Below, one piece after another: positions 11,660 to 23,900 of a stretch of DNA of 64,000 nt. A program made the translations under genes and the position numbers. This DNA comes from Bolinopsis microptera (taxonomy: Eukaryota > Ctenophora > Tentaculata > Lobata > Bolinopsidae). Every line of letters starts with the position of its first letter. Position 1 is the stretch's first letter. The DNA lies in the NCBI RefSeq assembly GCF_026151205.1, contig NC_087079.1:7554635-7618634 (forward strand), given 5' to 3'. The notes beneath the pieces were generated by a model. The model made no database searches and had not been told where the DNA came from. It saw only the letters and a program-made list of their open reading frames with translations.

Positions 11660-14600
11660 CTGGTTACCAGGGAAACCACCGAAAGAATTCGGGAGCGAGG
11701 AAGGTCGGCTGAGAAAGGGGCGTTGTAGGTTTTTAAACGTCATCTAAATATAATCGCCTGAAACAGTGCGAGTTTTAGGAACCTTGAGATGCTTAATCTT
11801 AGATGAGTGATACATGAGTTGATGAAATTTGTGATTTAATGGATAATTAAAAACCATCACCGCATTATTAACATGTTATTAACACAGTACTAGACATTAA
11901 ATAGATCAACCGCTGGCGCCGATCGATAATTAAAATTCTTGCCAGACTGAATTGAAACTGTCTAAAAACTTGTAACAGAGAAGATAGTATTGGCTATTTT
12001 TTGTGATGCAGGTAAGCAGAATAAGAATTCGGCATGTACTTTTCAATCTTATGATTAATTGGAGAATAGTCATGGGAGAATATACTGCTGAGCAGTAAGT
12101 CGTCTAAGATTGTTTTACAATGGCGACGTTCTGATAATGAAATGATGTCACTTTTACCATTTTTCATGACAGACTTCTAGAGTTGGTGCGAGTTGAACGT
12201 AAAGAAAAGGTTTCTCGTGTACCAGTCTCGACGTCTACATCATCAATGGAATCCCTATTCATTTATGTAACAAATGATTTTAGCACAGAGTTCGAAGATA
12301 TATGATATACAACATCTTACCAAGATGGTTCCTTGGTATCCATTTCAATTCGTAAGTGGCGAATTATGGACAACATTCGCCCCTGAAGTCAATAAATCAA
12401 AAAAGTAAAACTGACAGTAAAACTCAAAACTGATATATATAAAGCACGTGGCCTGCGACGAAAACAGAAAATGAGGCTAATACTGTTGTCTATGATTGCG
12501 TAGTACTAATACATAATAGTAATAATGGATTCGGCCAACAAAACATCGTGCATTGCATTTTTCAATTTCGCAGTTAGTACTTTAGTAGCTCAAACTCTGG
12601 CAAGGAGTTTAATTCAGATCATCGGCAAGTAATTCGATTTTTTTGTTTCGTAAACTGATCTAATCTTGTGCCCTTGTATAACCAAACTCTAAATTCAATT
12701 TGTGCCACATATTCGTGAATCGTAACAGTCCCACTCGAAATTGTCCCACTCGAAATGATGCCTAGTTGGTGAATGATGATAGTTGAAATTTTAAAAGTAC
12801 ACCATGACACACGAGTGCCCGATGAAATTGTTTTAAAGATCTGACAGCGTTTTTCGAGCAAGAAAACAAAGTTAAACTGATAACATGCAAACATCTTGAA
12901 GTTGAAATCATTGTATCTAAAAAACAGTTGCATCTCAGACTCAATTCTCAATAAACCACAACCTAGTGCTGCTTTACCTGGGGACCCCAGGCTATTATGT
13001 TCATAAAGATTCGGCGGAATGACAGGCTGAGCGCCGCCCAGTAAAGTGCTGCTATGATAAGAAGAATGCATGATCAACTTCCAGATGGACAAGCGAATGT
13101 ATAAGTATAAATATAACCTTTTAGAGTACAACAGATCTGAGCTAAAACTGCAAATTTATTAACAAGACAGAAAACCACTGCAACTAAGATCAAAGATATT
13201 TCAACAATCCTGCTTTTTTGTGAAGCAACATTTAGCCCAGACCTCACTCCCTCGCCCACTTTTCCCACCCACAAGCACTTGAGCAGCTGGACAGTCCTAC
13301 TTAATTTGTAGCCGCGGATGTGGTCAACATCCATTTAGTTTAACAAGTTAAAACTTGAGAACCGATCATACAGTTTGTTTAATAAACTGTCTTAAAAACT
13401 GTAGTATAAGTTGTGGGTCGAAAATTAGTTACTTATTAAGTTAAATTGTGCGGTTAATTAGCAACATTGATTAGCAACATTGTCAGACCAACAGCATTTT
13501 TGAAAAAACACACACTGCAGATAGTTGAAATTCAAAACAATCAAAACGACAATAGGACAGCTTATCAACTCAGCAAGCATGCTCATCACAAAAAGAAACT
13601 TGGAAGACCGCAGTCAATGACTGAGCTCGTGGTGGTTTAACCTACTATACCTTGTAATGTCGTATCGAACAAGTTCGGCCTCGTTGAAGACTATAATGTA
13701 GAGTGATAACAAAACGGCGTACCAGCCGAGCAGAATAACTCGGATATTCGGTCAAAAGAGCCGGGCCGAGACGGAGAAGGTTGCTCCTTTATAAACAATC
13801 CAGTTTGAGAAGAACTATTGCTGGCGAATATATATGTCGCACTATACAAACATGCTCCGAACAAAGCACAGGCGCGACACGAACAGGCGGTCATTGACCA
13901 GTCACAGCTCTCAAGTTTTCAAACGATCCAATCAGACGCCTCTAATTGAGGTCAGGTGATGTCGTATTTAATAGTTCGTCGGCAGATGTTTGTCAGGGGC
14001 TGATTGTTTGATAAGCAGCGCGTGTTTTATAAAGTTGCTATTTGAATGACCTATTAGCCAGCAGATCTCAAGTGTTCCTGTCACGTGACACTACCACGTC
14101 ACTGGTTCGCTGTCACGTGATGCCCTCTGTCTGCTTCTGGCAGGCACGGTAGTGCTATCCAGGCTTTGAGTCAAACGGGCCGAGTAGAAACAGGAGCAAG
14201 GTGGTTTAAAATAATCTCTCGGATGAATTTAGGAATGGTTTTGTTTCCGTAGAAATAGAATGATAGAATAATGGTTATAGAGGTCAACCCGTTCAGCATT
14301 ACAAGCTCAACTTCAAGAAATTCTTATTTTCTTGTTAAACCAGGTTTTACAACTTTGTTAAAGATACTGAACTAATATGTAATAGGCGCGGTGAAGCATA
14401 ATTATAAACCTTCTCGTATGATTATCATTGAATCAAAATTGTAAATTTGAACAGAAGCGTCTAGAAATTATGCATGTGATGATTGATTAAGAAATTTAAA
14501 ATGTACTGAAGTCGAAGGATAGCGCCACGTACTGAACTGTCGCAAGCGTTTTGAAAAGGGAGGAACTATCCACATTCAATAGTGACCATCATGGTATCTT

Positions 14601-15803
14601 CATAATACGTACATGAGTTTATCTGAGGTATACTTCAAGGTGTGCTTACAGGCAACAACAATGAATAAGGAGCTCCCTTCTGCCCCTATCTGCAGTAGCT
14701 ACCCTCTACAGTGAGTACTAATGACAATGCACAGGTAGTGGGATGCAGATACAAGCAAGTTAAAATTGATCTTTGGCTACATGATAAGTACAGTTTATCA
14801 ATAGTGGATATGATTGAGCTGAGTAAACTGACCTCAGAAAACAGAAAAGCGAATAATAACTGCCCACTTTCTCTTTAATGAAATTGAATGGCTAAATCCG
14901 AATGACCATGATTTGGCTATTTCACGATTCATCATCTACCATGATACATGAGAGATTTTTAAAAATCGATTCATATCTTTTTGAGCTCTATTACTAATTG
15001 ATATTCTGATTTAAGCAGAATGATTCATAAATTCTTGATATCATGGTTTAAACAGTATCAGTAAGTGTACCATTACAAATGTAGCGTATTTTAAGAATTG
15101 TATCAAGCCAGGAAAGTTACTGCATGTCAAACGAAGATCTTAATTTCTTTGAGATGACCGAGGCTATCTGTCTGTATAACAATGTCACACAATGACGTCA
15201 CACAATGACGTCACACAATGATGTCACGAAAAAGACAAATATGTCACGCAGGAGGAAACGATTCGAGAAATGAAGAAAGTTTACCTTATTTCACTGACAT
15301 CCGTAAGTTAGAGACAAGTTATACAACAGGCTCATAACTAATACCAAATATATGAAGGAAAAATGTAAAACAACTGAAAGCTTTGTTTACACATGCTTAA
15401 AATAGCAAATGGAAAATATAAATCTGTACCGGGGTTTTAATGAAATCCGGGACTCTCTAAGTCTAAATAAAAAATATCATACGGTGGACCAAAATCAAGA
15501 ATAAGAAAGTTTAAGTTGAATTTCAACAAGAAAATTTAACATAAATGTTTTCATTGTTGATTAGTGATTCCATTTTGGGCCGCCTTCTTCTTAAACTTAA
15601 TAATGGTAATTAAACCGTCCTCAGGACGAAAATAAAAGCTGCAGTTACCGTTTCAATAGGACAAAATATTAAAATTTAGTCCCAAAAAAATGTAACTTGA
15701 CGTCCAAAACGTTTGGTCTTTAAAATGACTTGCAGTCAGGGTTTTAGTTTCGGCAAAGTGACGTCACAATCTGAACGTGACGTCACGATGAAATATGATG
15801 TCA
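11660..15803. other. Intergenic region, no gene recognised
   Basis: Several short minus-strand frames are open (for example 12619-13334) but have no recognisable domain. Around 12976-13030 the sequence ACCTGGGGACCCCAGGCT, then TTCATAAAGATT and GGCGGAATGACA, resembles part of the foldback arm at 45490/45900, so a diverged relative is likely. The string GTTGCTCCTTTATAAACAAT followed by CAGTTTGAGAAGAACTATTG occurs at both 10840 and 13780, marking a dispersed repeat. TGACGTCACACAA units repeat at 15180-15225. Confidence 0.5.
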
Positions 15804-17951
15804 TCACTCCTCCTCGCACTCCGCCCAGACCTCCTCAGCTAGCATGAACCACTTGTTGGCCAGACGGCCGTTCATTGCTGACATGGCGGTCTCTGCAGCC
15901 TCAGTGAACAGGTAACCTGACCTTAAATTAAAATATAAGTTAAATTTAACAGCTCATATACTGCAATTAGCAAGGTGGGTTACCAAAAATTGAACAGAGC
16001 AGCGAGAAAATAGGGGTTAATTTCTCTCCTTTCTGCTTTAAAAATATTCATTATTACATTAATAATTAATGTTATCCATTGTAAGTGGCAAATACCACAC
16101 ATACTTGAGAGGGTCCTTGTTGAGACCGTGTCCCCCGTGTTGAAACATTTCCGCTATCTTAGCCAGAATCTGGTATGTTGGTTCGTGTGTGTCCATATCT
16201 GGGAGGCGGGAGATTCTTGTTCAGTTTTTGTTTGTGCTGCATTGAATCTCGAGACTTATGCTAATTATATGCTAATTGTATGCTAATTATATGCTAATTA
16301 TATGCTAATTATATGCTAATTATATGCTAATTATATGCTCGACCTCATTAGAAAAATGTATTTTGATTTTTGGCAACTGAAGAGTTTGCTTACCTGAACC
16401 AGCGGAAGAACATTCGGTGTATTTTCTGTAGTATTTCTCAGCTTTAACCCAATTCTCCTCGACCCCATACAGTCCTCTGAATATAAGAACGGAAATTAAA
16501 CATGATTTCAAAAAGGAAATCTGCCAGTTTATTTACCGTCAGCTGTTTTGAGATGAATTCGGAAATTTCACCCTCAAGATGTTGATCAAGAAATAATTCT
16601 CACTCTAAAGTGACTCACAGATGGTAAGCCTGAGCGACGTTCAATATTGCTGTGATAGTTCCATGTTTTGCAGCCTTTTCCATGTACATAATACCTTCAC
16701 TCTCACTCACGAGATTATCCTGAAAATTATTATCTGTGGTAATAACAATTGATTTTAATTCGAAAGTTTCACTTTCAAATATCAATACATTATGGTGTAT
16801 GGACTCTTATTACATCAATGCTTCTTCATACTGACCCAATCACGAACTTATTCATTAAATATTGAAAGGTGAGTTCAAAAAGGTAACGAAGAACTTTTAT
16901 GAATAGAAAAATGGCAAAATTTAAAGTTTTGCAGATAATATGAAATATCCACTATGAATCTTGTTCAGTTCGAATGTCCTCTGTGCAGAATTTTGCAGTA
17001 AGAATTTATTAGTAGTGGGTGTATGACTAACATGAGGTTAGAGATCGCTATAGACTTTACGCTATGAGCTATGAATGTGATTCTTAGGTACTGACTACCT
17101 AAGCGGGAGCAGTAGCAAGCCCAGTCTGTTAGACTGTTCAACGTCAAATCTATAACTGCACGCATTTATACGTACGTGGCAGTCATAGATCAGACATTGC
17201 ATTTTGGTTGCCCGCGTAGTACATAAAAGACACGAGTTGTTTACTAGAATAAGAAGCTTCGAGAACGTCCCAGTTGTTCCCTTCTTTCACATGCGAGTAA
17301 AAATAGCAAGACATCGTTTAAAGTATAATACACGTCATTCTCCATTATTCTAGGAGAATCAGGAACGGACATGTCACATGGAATCCAGGAGGTCTAAAAC
17401 CGAGAGGAGCTTATATAAGGTAACTAGTTCACACATTATGAGGGTTCCAATTTCACACACTAGTCTTGAAATGCTACCATGATTAGGTTAAAAGAGAAAA
17501 GTATAGTTTGTAGTTGGGAGACTACAGCGTAGCTGTATAGGTTTGGGTAAAGGTCGTATCGCAACAAATGCCCTGCTAAAGGAACGGATTTTGATACCTG
17601 AAATTTAGGGAAAAGAATCGGCGACACTTCAAAGACGCCAAATTGAAACTCTTTTCGCAATTCGATGCAATTCAATTTAATTAATATCGCCGTTGGTGAC
17701 ATTCGATCAAAAATCAAACGAACAAGTTTGATTATTATCCTAATAGTTAGAGAGTAATATAATATTTGTATTTTACAGTAAACATTTGCCTAAAAACCGA
17801 AAGGTTGATTATTGAAAATAACAGCACTGCTATAACACAACTGCATTAATATCCAACAAATAAAACATTGATATAGCAATAGTATTTTAAGAACTTACGT
17901 TGAGCTCCAATTCTCTCAGCTCGTCGTGGTAGATGTTCAAATGAAGACAAG
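15804..17951 (-). CDS. EEF2K: eEF2K last five exons: C-terminal Sel1-like helices
   Basis: Exons 17899-17951, 16619-16719, 16394-16476, 16105-16198 and 15804-15921 join in phase. They read CLHLNIYHDELRELELN; NLVSESEGIMYMEKAAKHGT; GLYGVEENWVKAEKYYRKY; MDTHEPTYQILAKIAEMFQH then GGHGLNKDPLK; and SGYLFTEAAETAMSAMNGRL, ANKWFMLAEEVWAECEEE-stop. The last part closely matches the conserved vertebrate eEF2K C-terminus (AAEAAMEAMKGRLANQYYQKAEEAW), the part known to be needed for recruiting eEF2. Stop codon at 15804-15806. Confidence 0.95.
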
Positions 17952-20900
17952 CTGAAAATTAGATAAATTAAGATAACTTTGTAAATTAGGAGTTATAACT
18001 AATTTATTATTTAAAATTTTTCAGTCGAGCAAGCTTATTCATGAAACGAGCCATTCACGCACTCTAGTTCGACAACTTACGTTTGCCAGAAATCACCCCT
18101 GTCGAGTGTCGAACTTCGGTACGTGTCGACTGTCGAACTAGAGTCCAGGTAGCGTACTCTAGTTCGACAAATAGTTTCTGCTTGTGGTCCAACGGCTATT
18201 GCCGGGTCCTTATCATAGGATCACAGGGTTCAATAGCAGGTGCACGAGATCAGAAATTTCGAAACGTTTAGGTAATCTTAAAACCTATTTATTGATATCA
18301 AGCAACCAGCGGTTGGAAATTTCAGAACCATTCAGTATAATCAATAATATTAATTGCAATTCTTCTACTTTACAAGCGTACTCTACAATCTATATCTATA
18401 AAACGGAGTACGAGTTACATGGGGCCACTTAGTCTACAATAATAGTGCTAACTAACAATTAAGACTCCGGTCAGTAAGGCACCAGATTGTTAAGTAGTTA
18501 TCAAATTAGCAATTGTCTCAATCAGCTACCAATAAGATAAAATAATGACGATGTTTACATTACACACATAGTACATATTAGTTATGTTTCATTTTAAAGC
18601 CGTATCGATTTTCTATACACATACTAAAAATCAAATGCGTAACTAAAACAGAAATGAAATTACAGAAGTTTTAAATTTGTTGTCAAAAAACGAACTTTTA
18701 GGGGTGTTTCTAATGACCAGGGTCTTATACAGCATGAGATACGTGGCAAGCAAACCGCGGGGGCAGGGGGCACGCCAATCCCGATACTGAATCCACGGCG
18801 CTCTTTTCGAATTGAAGCTTCTCGTGAGAGTAGCGAGCAATAGAGTAGCAAGCTAGGTAAATTTATATCCCGCTTATATCAACAACCAATATCATGATAA
18901 TAAAAATTGCCGATGTGATATTAATCCCATGACAAGCACTGGTGCTACTCATATAACTGCTTAACTGTTGGCGTTGCTGCACGCTATCGAATCACACAGG
19001 CATTTGATTCATTGATTCATGATTGGGATAACAACTACAAGCTCGAATGGTATACCATAATTATACATAATTATATAACCCATGAAGGTACAATACTACA
19101 ATAGTCGTATAGAACATTCCTCTAATATTACCGTTACTTCTGACTCACGGAACGTTATCAAAGTTCATATATGCTACTCAAAATTGTTCGATAAAAAACT
19201 AAATTCAAAGATATTGTGAATTACAAAATGTATCTTCATGAATATCTTTCTTGTCCAGTCGAAGTTCTCTTGTCGAACTTTAGTACGTGTCGAACTAAAC
19301 TCCAGGTAGCGTAACCTAGTTCGACAGAGTCGAACTTTAGGGTTTGTAGAACTACAGTACGTGTCGAACTAAAGTACATGTACCGAAACGAACGAACTTG
19401 TAAACAAAACTTAAAAAATAACAAAAAGTTCAAAAATTCCAAACAACAGCTACAGCTCAGTGTTGATTGCAGCAATGTACAGATGCTTTAGATATTTGAT
19501 GGTTAAAAATATTAAATTGTATGTTATTCCGTGCCGATATCATAGGCAGTCCCTTTCTCTCCCCACCAAAACGCACTCTGCGGACACATCTTGATGATCA
19601 AAATTTATGATTTACAATTGTTCAGTCGAGCAAGCTCATTCATGGCTTGTGAAAAATAAATTAAACGAAGGAACTTGTAAACAAAACTTTAAAAATAACA
19701 AAAACTTCGAAAATTCCAAACAACAGCTCAGTGTCGATTGCAAGTGCTAAGCTCCTGCATAACCAGCTGCGTCACTTTTCCCAGGAAGTTGCGCTCGTCG
19801 CACTCAGCGGACACCTCCTGCACTGCACCGGAGCGCGTCGCACTCTGCGGACACCTCCTGCACTGCACCGGAGCGCGTCGCACCTAGCAACTCCTCCCAA
19901 CTCACCACAACGTCATGTACCAAGTAACTTGCTAGCCGGCTGCATCTACCGTCGTAGTACATCGCAGCAATATCTTCAATGCGCAGCGCGCGTGAGAACA
20001 CATTCAGTTGGTATATCTCCCCGCCAAATGCTTGGTTCACATCAAAACCACCGCCCAGTGAATCCTGATCTTGTCCGACAATTAGAGTGCCACAAGAATT
20101 GTTGAGCCTGGAAGTGGTAGTCACGTGGGACTTAACGAGGACCCCGTTCACGTGGAACTCCATCAGACTTGAAGCGGAGCTCCATACCAAACAGAAGTGA
20201 TACCATTCGTTCTTCAACAAAACCAAGTCAGTCCACTCCATAACATCTGTGTTACCGACTACGTTATGGTACCAGTCGGATAACATGAGCTCGTTGAAGC
20301 GCCCCGGTACTGCGTAGCTGAACCAGATGTGCTGGGCGCGCGGGTCCAGGAACTTCTTCATCCATGTACACACGGACACAGCGGTGGTAACTTTAGAGAA
20401 GTCAGGGTTTAGCTTTATGTAGTTGTTGGTGGATACCTTCTCGGGGAACCTCAGGTAACTTTGGAGAAGTCAGGGTTTAGCTTTATGTAGTTGTTGGTGG
20501 ATACCTTCGCGGGGAACCTCAGGGTTTAGCTTTATGTAGTTGTTGGTGGATACCTTCTCGGGGAACTTCAGGGCTTTGTTTAGAGAAGTCAGGGTTTAGC
20601 TTTATGTAGTTGTTGGTGGATACCTTCTCGGGGAACCTCAGGGTTTAGCTTTATGTAGTTGTTGGTGGAGACCTTCTCGGGGAACCTCAGGGTTTAGTTT
20701 TATGTAGTTGTTGGAGGATACCTTCTCGGGGAACCTCAGGTAACTTTGGAGAAGTCAGGGTTTAGCTTTGTGTAGTTGTTGGTGGATACCTTCGCGGGGA
20801 ACCTCAGGGTTTAGCTTTATGTAGTTGTTGGTGGATACCTTCTCGGGGAACCTCAGGGTTTAGTTTTATGTAGTTGTTGGTGGATACCTTCTCGGGGAAC

Positions 20901-23900
20901 CTCAGGTAACTTTGGAGAAGTCAGGGTTTAGCTTTATGTAGTTGTTGGTGGATACCTTCGCGGGGAACCTCAGGGTTTAGCTTTATGTAGTTGTTGGTGG
21001 ATACCTTCTCGGGGAACCTCAGGGCTTTGTTCCATTGGTCAGTGTCGGCAAGGGAACCGGCGATAAGACAGAGAAACAGGACAGCAAACATTGTGGGTAC
21101 GGTGAGAAATAAAATTAATATGGTTGAATCTTTTAATCAAAAGTTGGGAGTTCCGCCGTCCCATATAATGTGCAAATTATCCGTTCATTCGTTTCATTCT
21201 CAAACGTAATTAAGTTATTTTTTAATCAAAAGTTGGGAGTTTCGCCGTCCCATATGTGCAAATTATCAGTTCATTTAATGAACATGTGGCGATTTAATAG
21301 AATTTGGGGGAACCAACCCGTTATGATATTAACAATCAGGAACACCTCAGACTTTTTGCATCATAAGTAAGACTAGAATGATCTAAATCCAATATTCTAA
21401 ACATTCAATACCTTCCTTCCCCCCCCCCCCCCCCTCATAGGCAGTCCCTTTCTCTCCCCCACCAAAACGTGTGTAATGGTGTGTAACGAAGTGGCGGTGT
21501 ATAATAAACGACCTCAATGGAGATTATATTGAAAGTAAATTAATCGCAGGTCGATAATTCACAACAGTTTTATAGCAAATAATCTTGTAATATCCTGCAT
21601 ATCACTATGAATATTCGCATAATTAATCCCAGTGAGTACGTGATTTTAGCTTTCCCTTAGCCCTACTCCAGTTCGCATATATATATACAAGAATTGCGCA
21701 CTGCAAAAAGTTCGTTATTTTCAACATTTTAAAAACTTGCAACGTTTCAATGCGTGCTAAGACCAATATAGCAAACATAGTGGGTAAGGTGAGAAAGACT
21801 CCTTAAACGTAATTAAGTTATCTTTTAATCAAAAGTTGGGAGTTTCGCCGTCCTATCTGTACAAATTATCCGTTCATTTAATGAACATGACGTGGCAATT
21901 AAATAGAATTTCGGGGAACCAACCGGTTATGATATTAACAATCAGGAACACTTCAGACTTTCTGCATCATAAGTAAGACTAGAAAGATCTAAATCCAATA
22001 TTCTAAACATTCAATACCTTTGGTTTTATAGCAAATCTTGTGATATCCTGCATATCACTATGAATATTCGCATAATTAATCCCAGAAATGAGGACATCGC
22101 CAGTTTTGTAATAATAAAGGGCACTTTAAAGCGGTAAATGGCTACACAATATTTTGTCTGCAGCCTGTAAGGGGCCTGGCCTGTGTAGTGTGTACGTGAT
22201 TTTAGCTTTCCCTTAGCCCTACTCCAGTTCGCATGTACAAGAATTGCGCACTGAGAAATGTTCGTTATTTTCAACATTTTAAAAATTTGCAACTTTTTTT
22301 TAAAGCGTGCTAAGTATTATGATTTATAAATATTCAAATAAGCAGTCAAAGAAACGAAGTGCTACCCTTAAATGGTCAGGACTAATTCTTCTGACTTTCA
22401 TTTTGCTTATTAATTCCTTGATAATCTAACTATTATCGAAATCAAGAAATTAGGACCCTAAAATAAGTGAACGTACCAAGCTGTACATTGTCAAAAATTC
22501 AAAGAATGTACAGTACAAGGTACCTTTAAATTAGATGTACAATGAGTACACTCTTCTACAGTTAGGAATAGTTTACAAGGCATTTCAACACTGAATTTGA
22601 TATGATGCTAACTAGTAGTAGAAGCAACAGTAAAAGTATAGTAAAATTAGTAGCGTTTGTAAAAGTAAGAGAGCCAATAAAAGCAACAGGTAAATTAATA
22701 GTAACAGAGAAATTAACCAAGTATAAAGAATATTATTAATATTATGAGCATAATATAATCATAGTTATTAGTATTATAATTATATAATTAAGTATAAATA
22801 TCAAACCTAAAGTGAACTCTGCGATGCTGAGACCACAATCCGCGGCTGTCTTCAAATGGAACAGAGCACTCTTGTTATCAGCCGTTTTATCCTCTTCAAA
22901 CCGTCCCATGTAGTGGTAGAGAGCCAGATCAAAGTGCACCTGTCAGAGGTTAACAGACTTCAAACACAAGGAAATATTCTTAAAAGGGCTGTTCGTTACG
23001 ATGCCGAATGAGATGACATTAATTGAAGTTCTTTGAAGAGGACCTCAAGTGATTATCTGACATGAAAACATCCAGTTTTTCTATATTATCCTCTTATTAG
23101 CTAATTAAATGCAGTTGCTATAGATATCTGCTGGTTGAAAATATTGAATCAAATGTAATTCTGATATCTTATCGGAGATGAATGCTGCCTTGTTCATTCT
23201 AGTGTGTTTCTTACCATATTATAATATGTATTGTGTTATGCATAATCGGGATAATCTTAATATTCACGTGCATATTATAAACATTACAATTCTGTATTCT
23301 ACAATTATACTAGTTTATACACTGTTTAACGAGATTTATCATAATATATTTATCATAATATGAGCCAAATTTCTGATTTTTGTTTCGAATGTTCAAGTAT
23401 ATCTACTAAAATTACCATATCCTCTCCGCGAATTTTATCTGTAAGTTTGAGATTGGATAAAAGCGCGGCATTATTTTTAGGTCAATGAAGATATCCTGAC
23501 TTTAATGTGAAAATATAGCTTTCTAAAATGATTCGGTGAAACTATTTTACAAGTAAGAGGGCTAATAGCATGATTATTAATATGTACTTAAAGTACCACA
23601 TAGTATAGTATGTAATGTGTATGAGCTGTATATCGTATAATCTTCACTATAAATTAAAATAAAGAAAAGAAGTAACCTGTCCCAGTATGGTAGCCCGTTC
23701 CTCCTTCTCCTTAATAGGAGCCCTTGTGTCCATTATATCGCTAGTACTGATATCGCACGTGTCGCTAGTACTGATATCGCACGTGTCGCTAGTACTGATA
23801 TCGCACGTGCGCTTGCGCGAGCTGGTGGCTTTCATCACACAGGAGGGACGCCTGTTGTTTGAGCCGTACAGCTGTGATCTTTTTAGCTCCTCCTGGTTGA

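Noticed and set aside
12619-13334. Minus-strand frames as a gene
   Set aside because: No domain, no consistent splice partners; part resembles the foldback arm, so likely transposon remnant.
14646-14722. Small plus-strand exon (ACAG, then MNKELPSAPICSSYPLQ, then GTGAGT-like)
   Set aside because: Has splice-like edges but no partner exon in phase nearby and no known motif.
19731-20105. Plus-strand protein of 124 residues
   Set aside because: It is the antisense shadow of the pentraxin domain.
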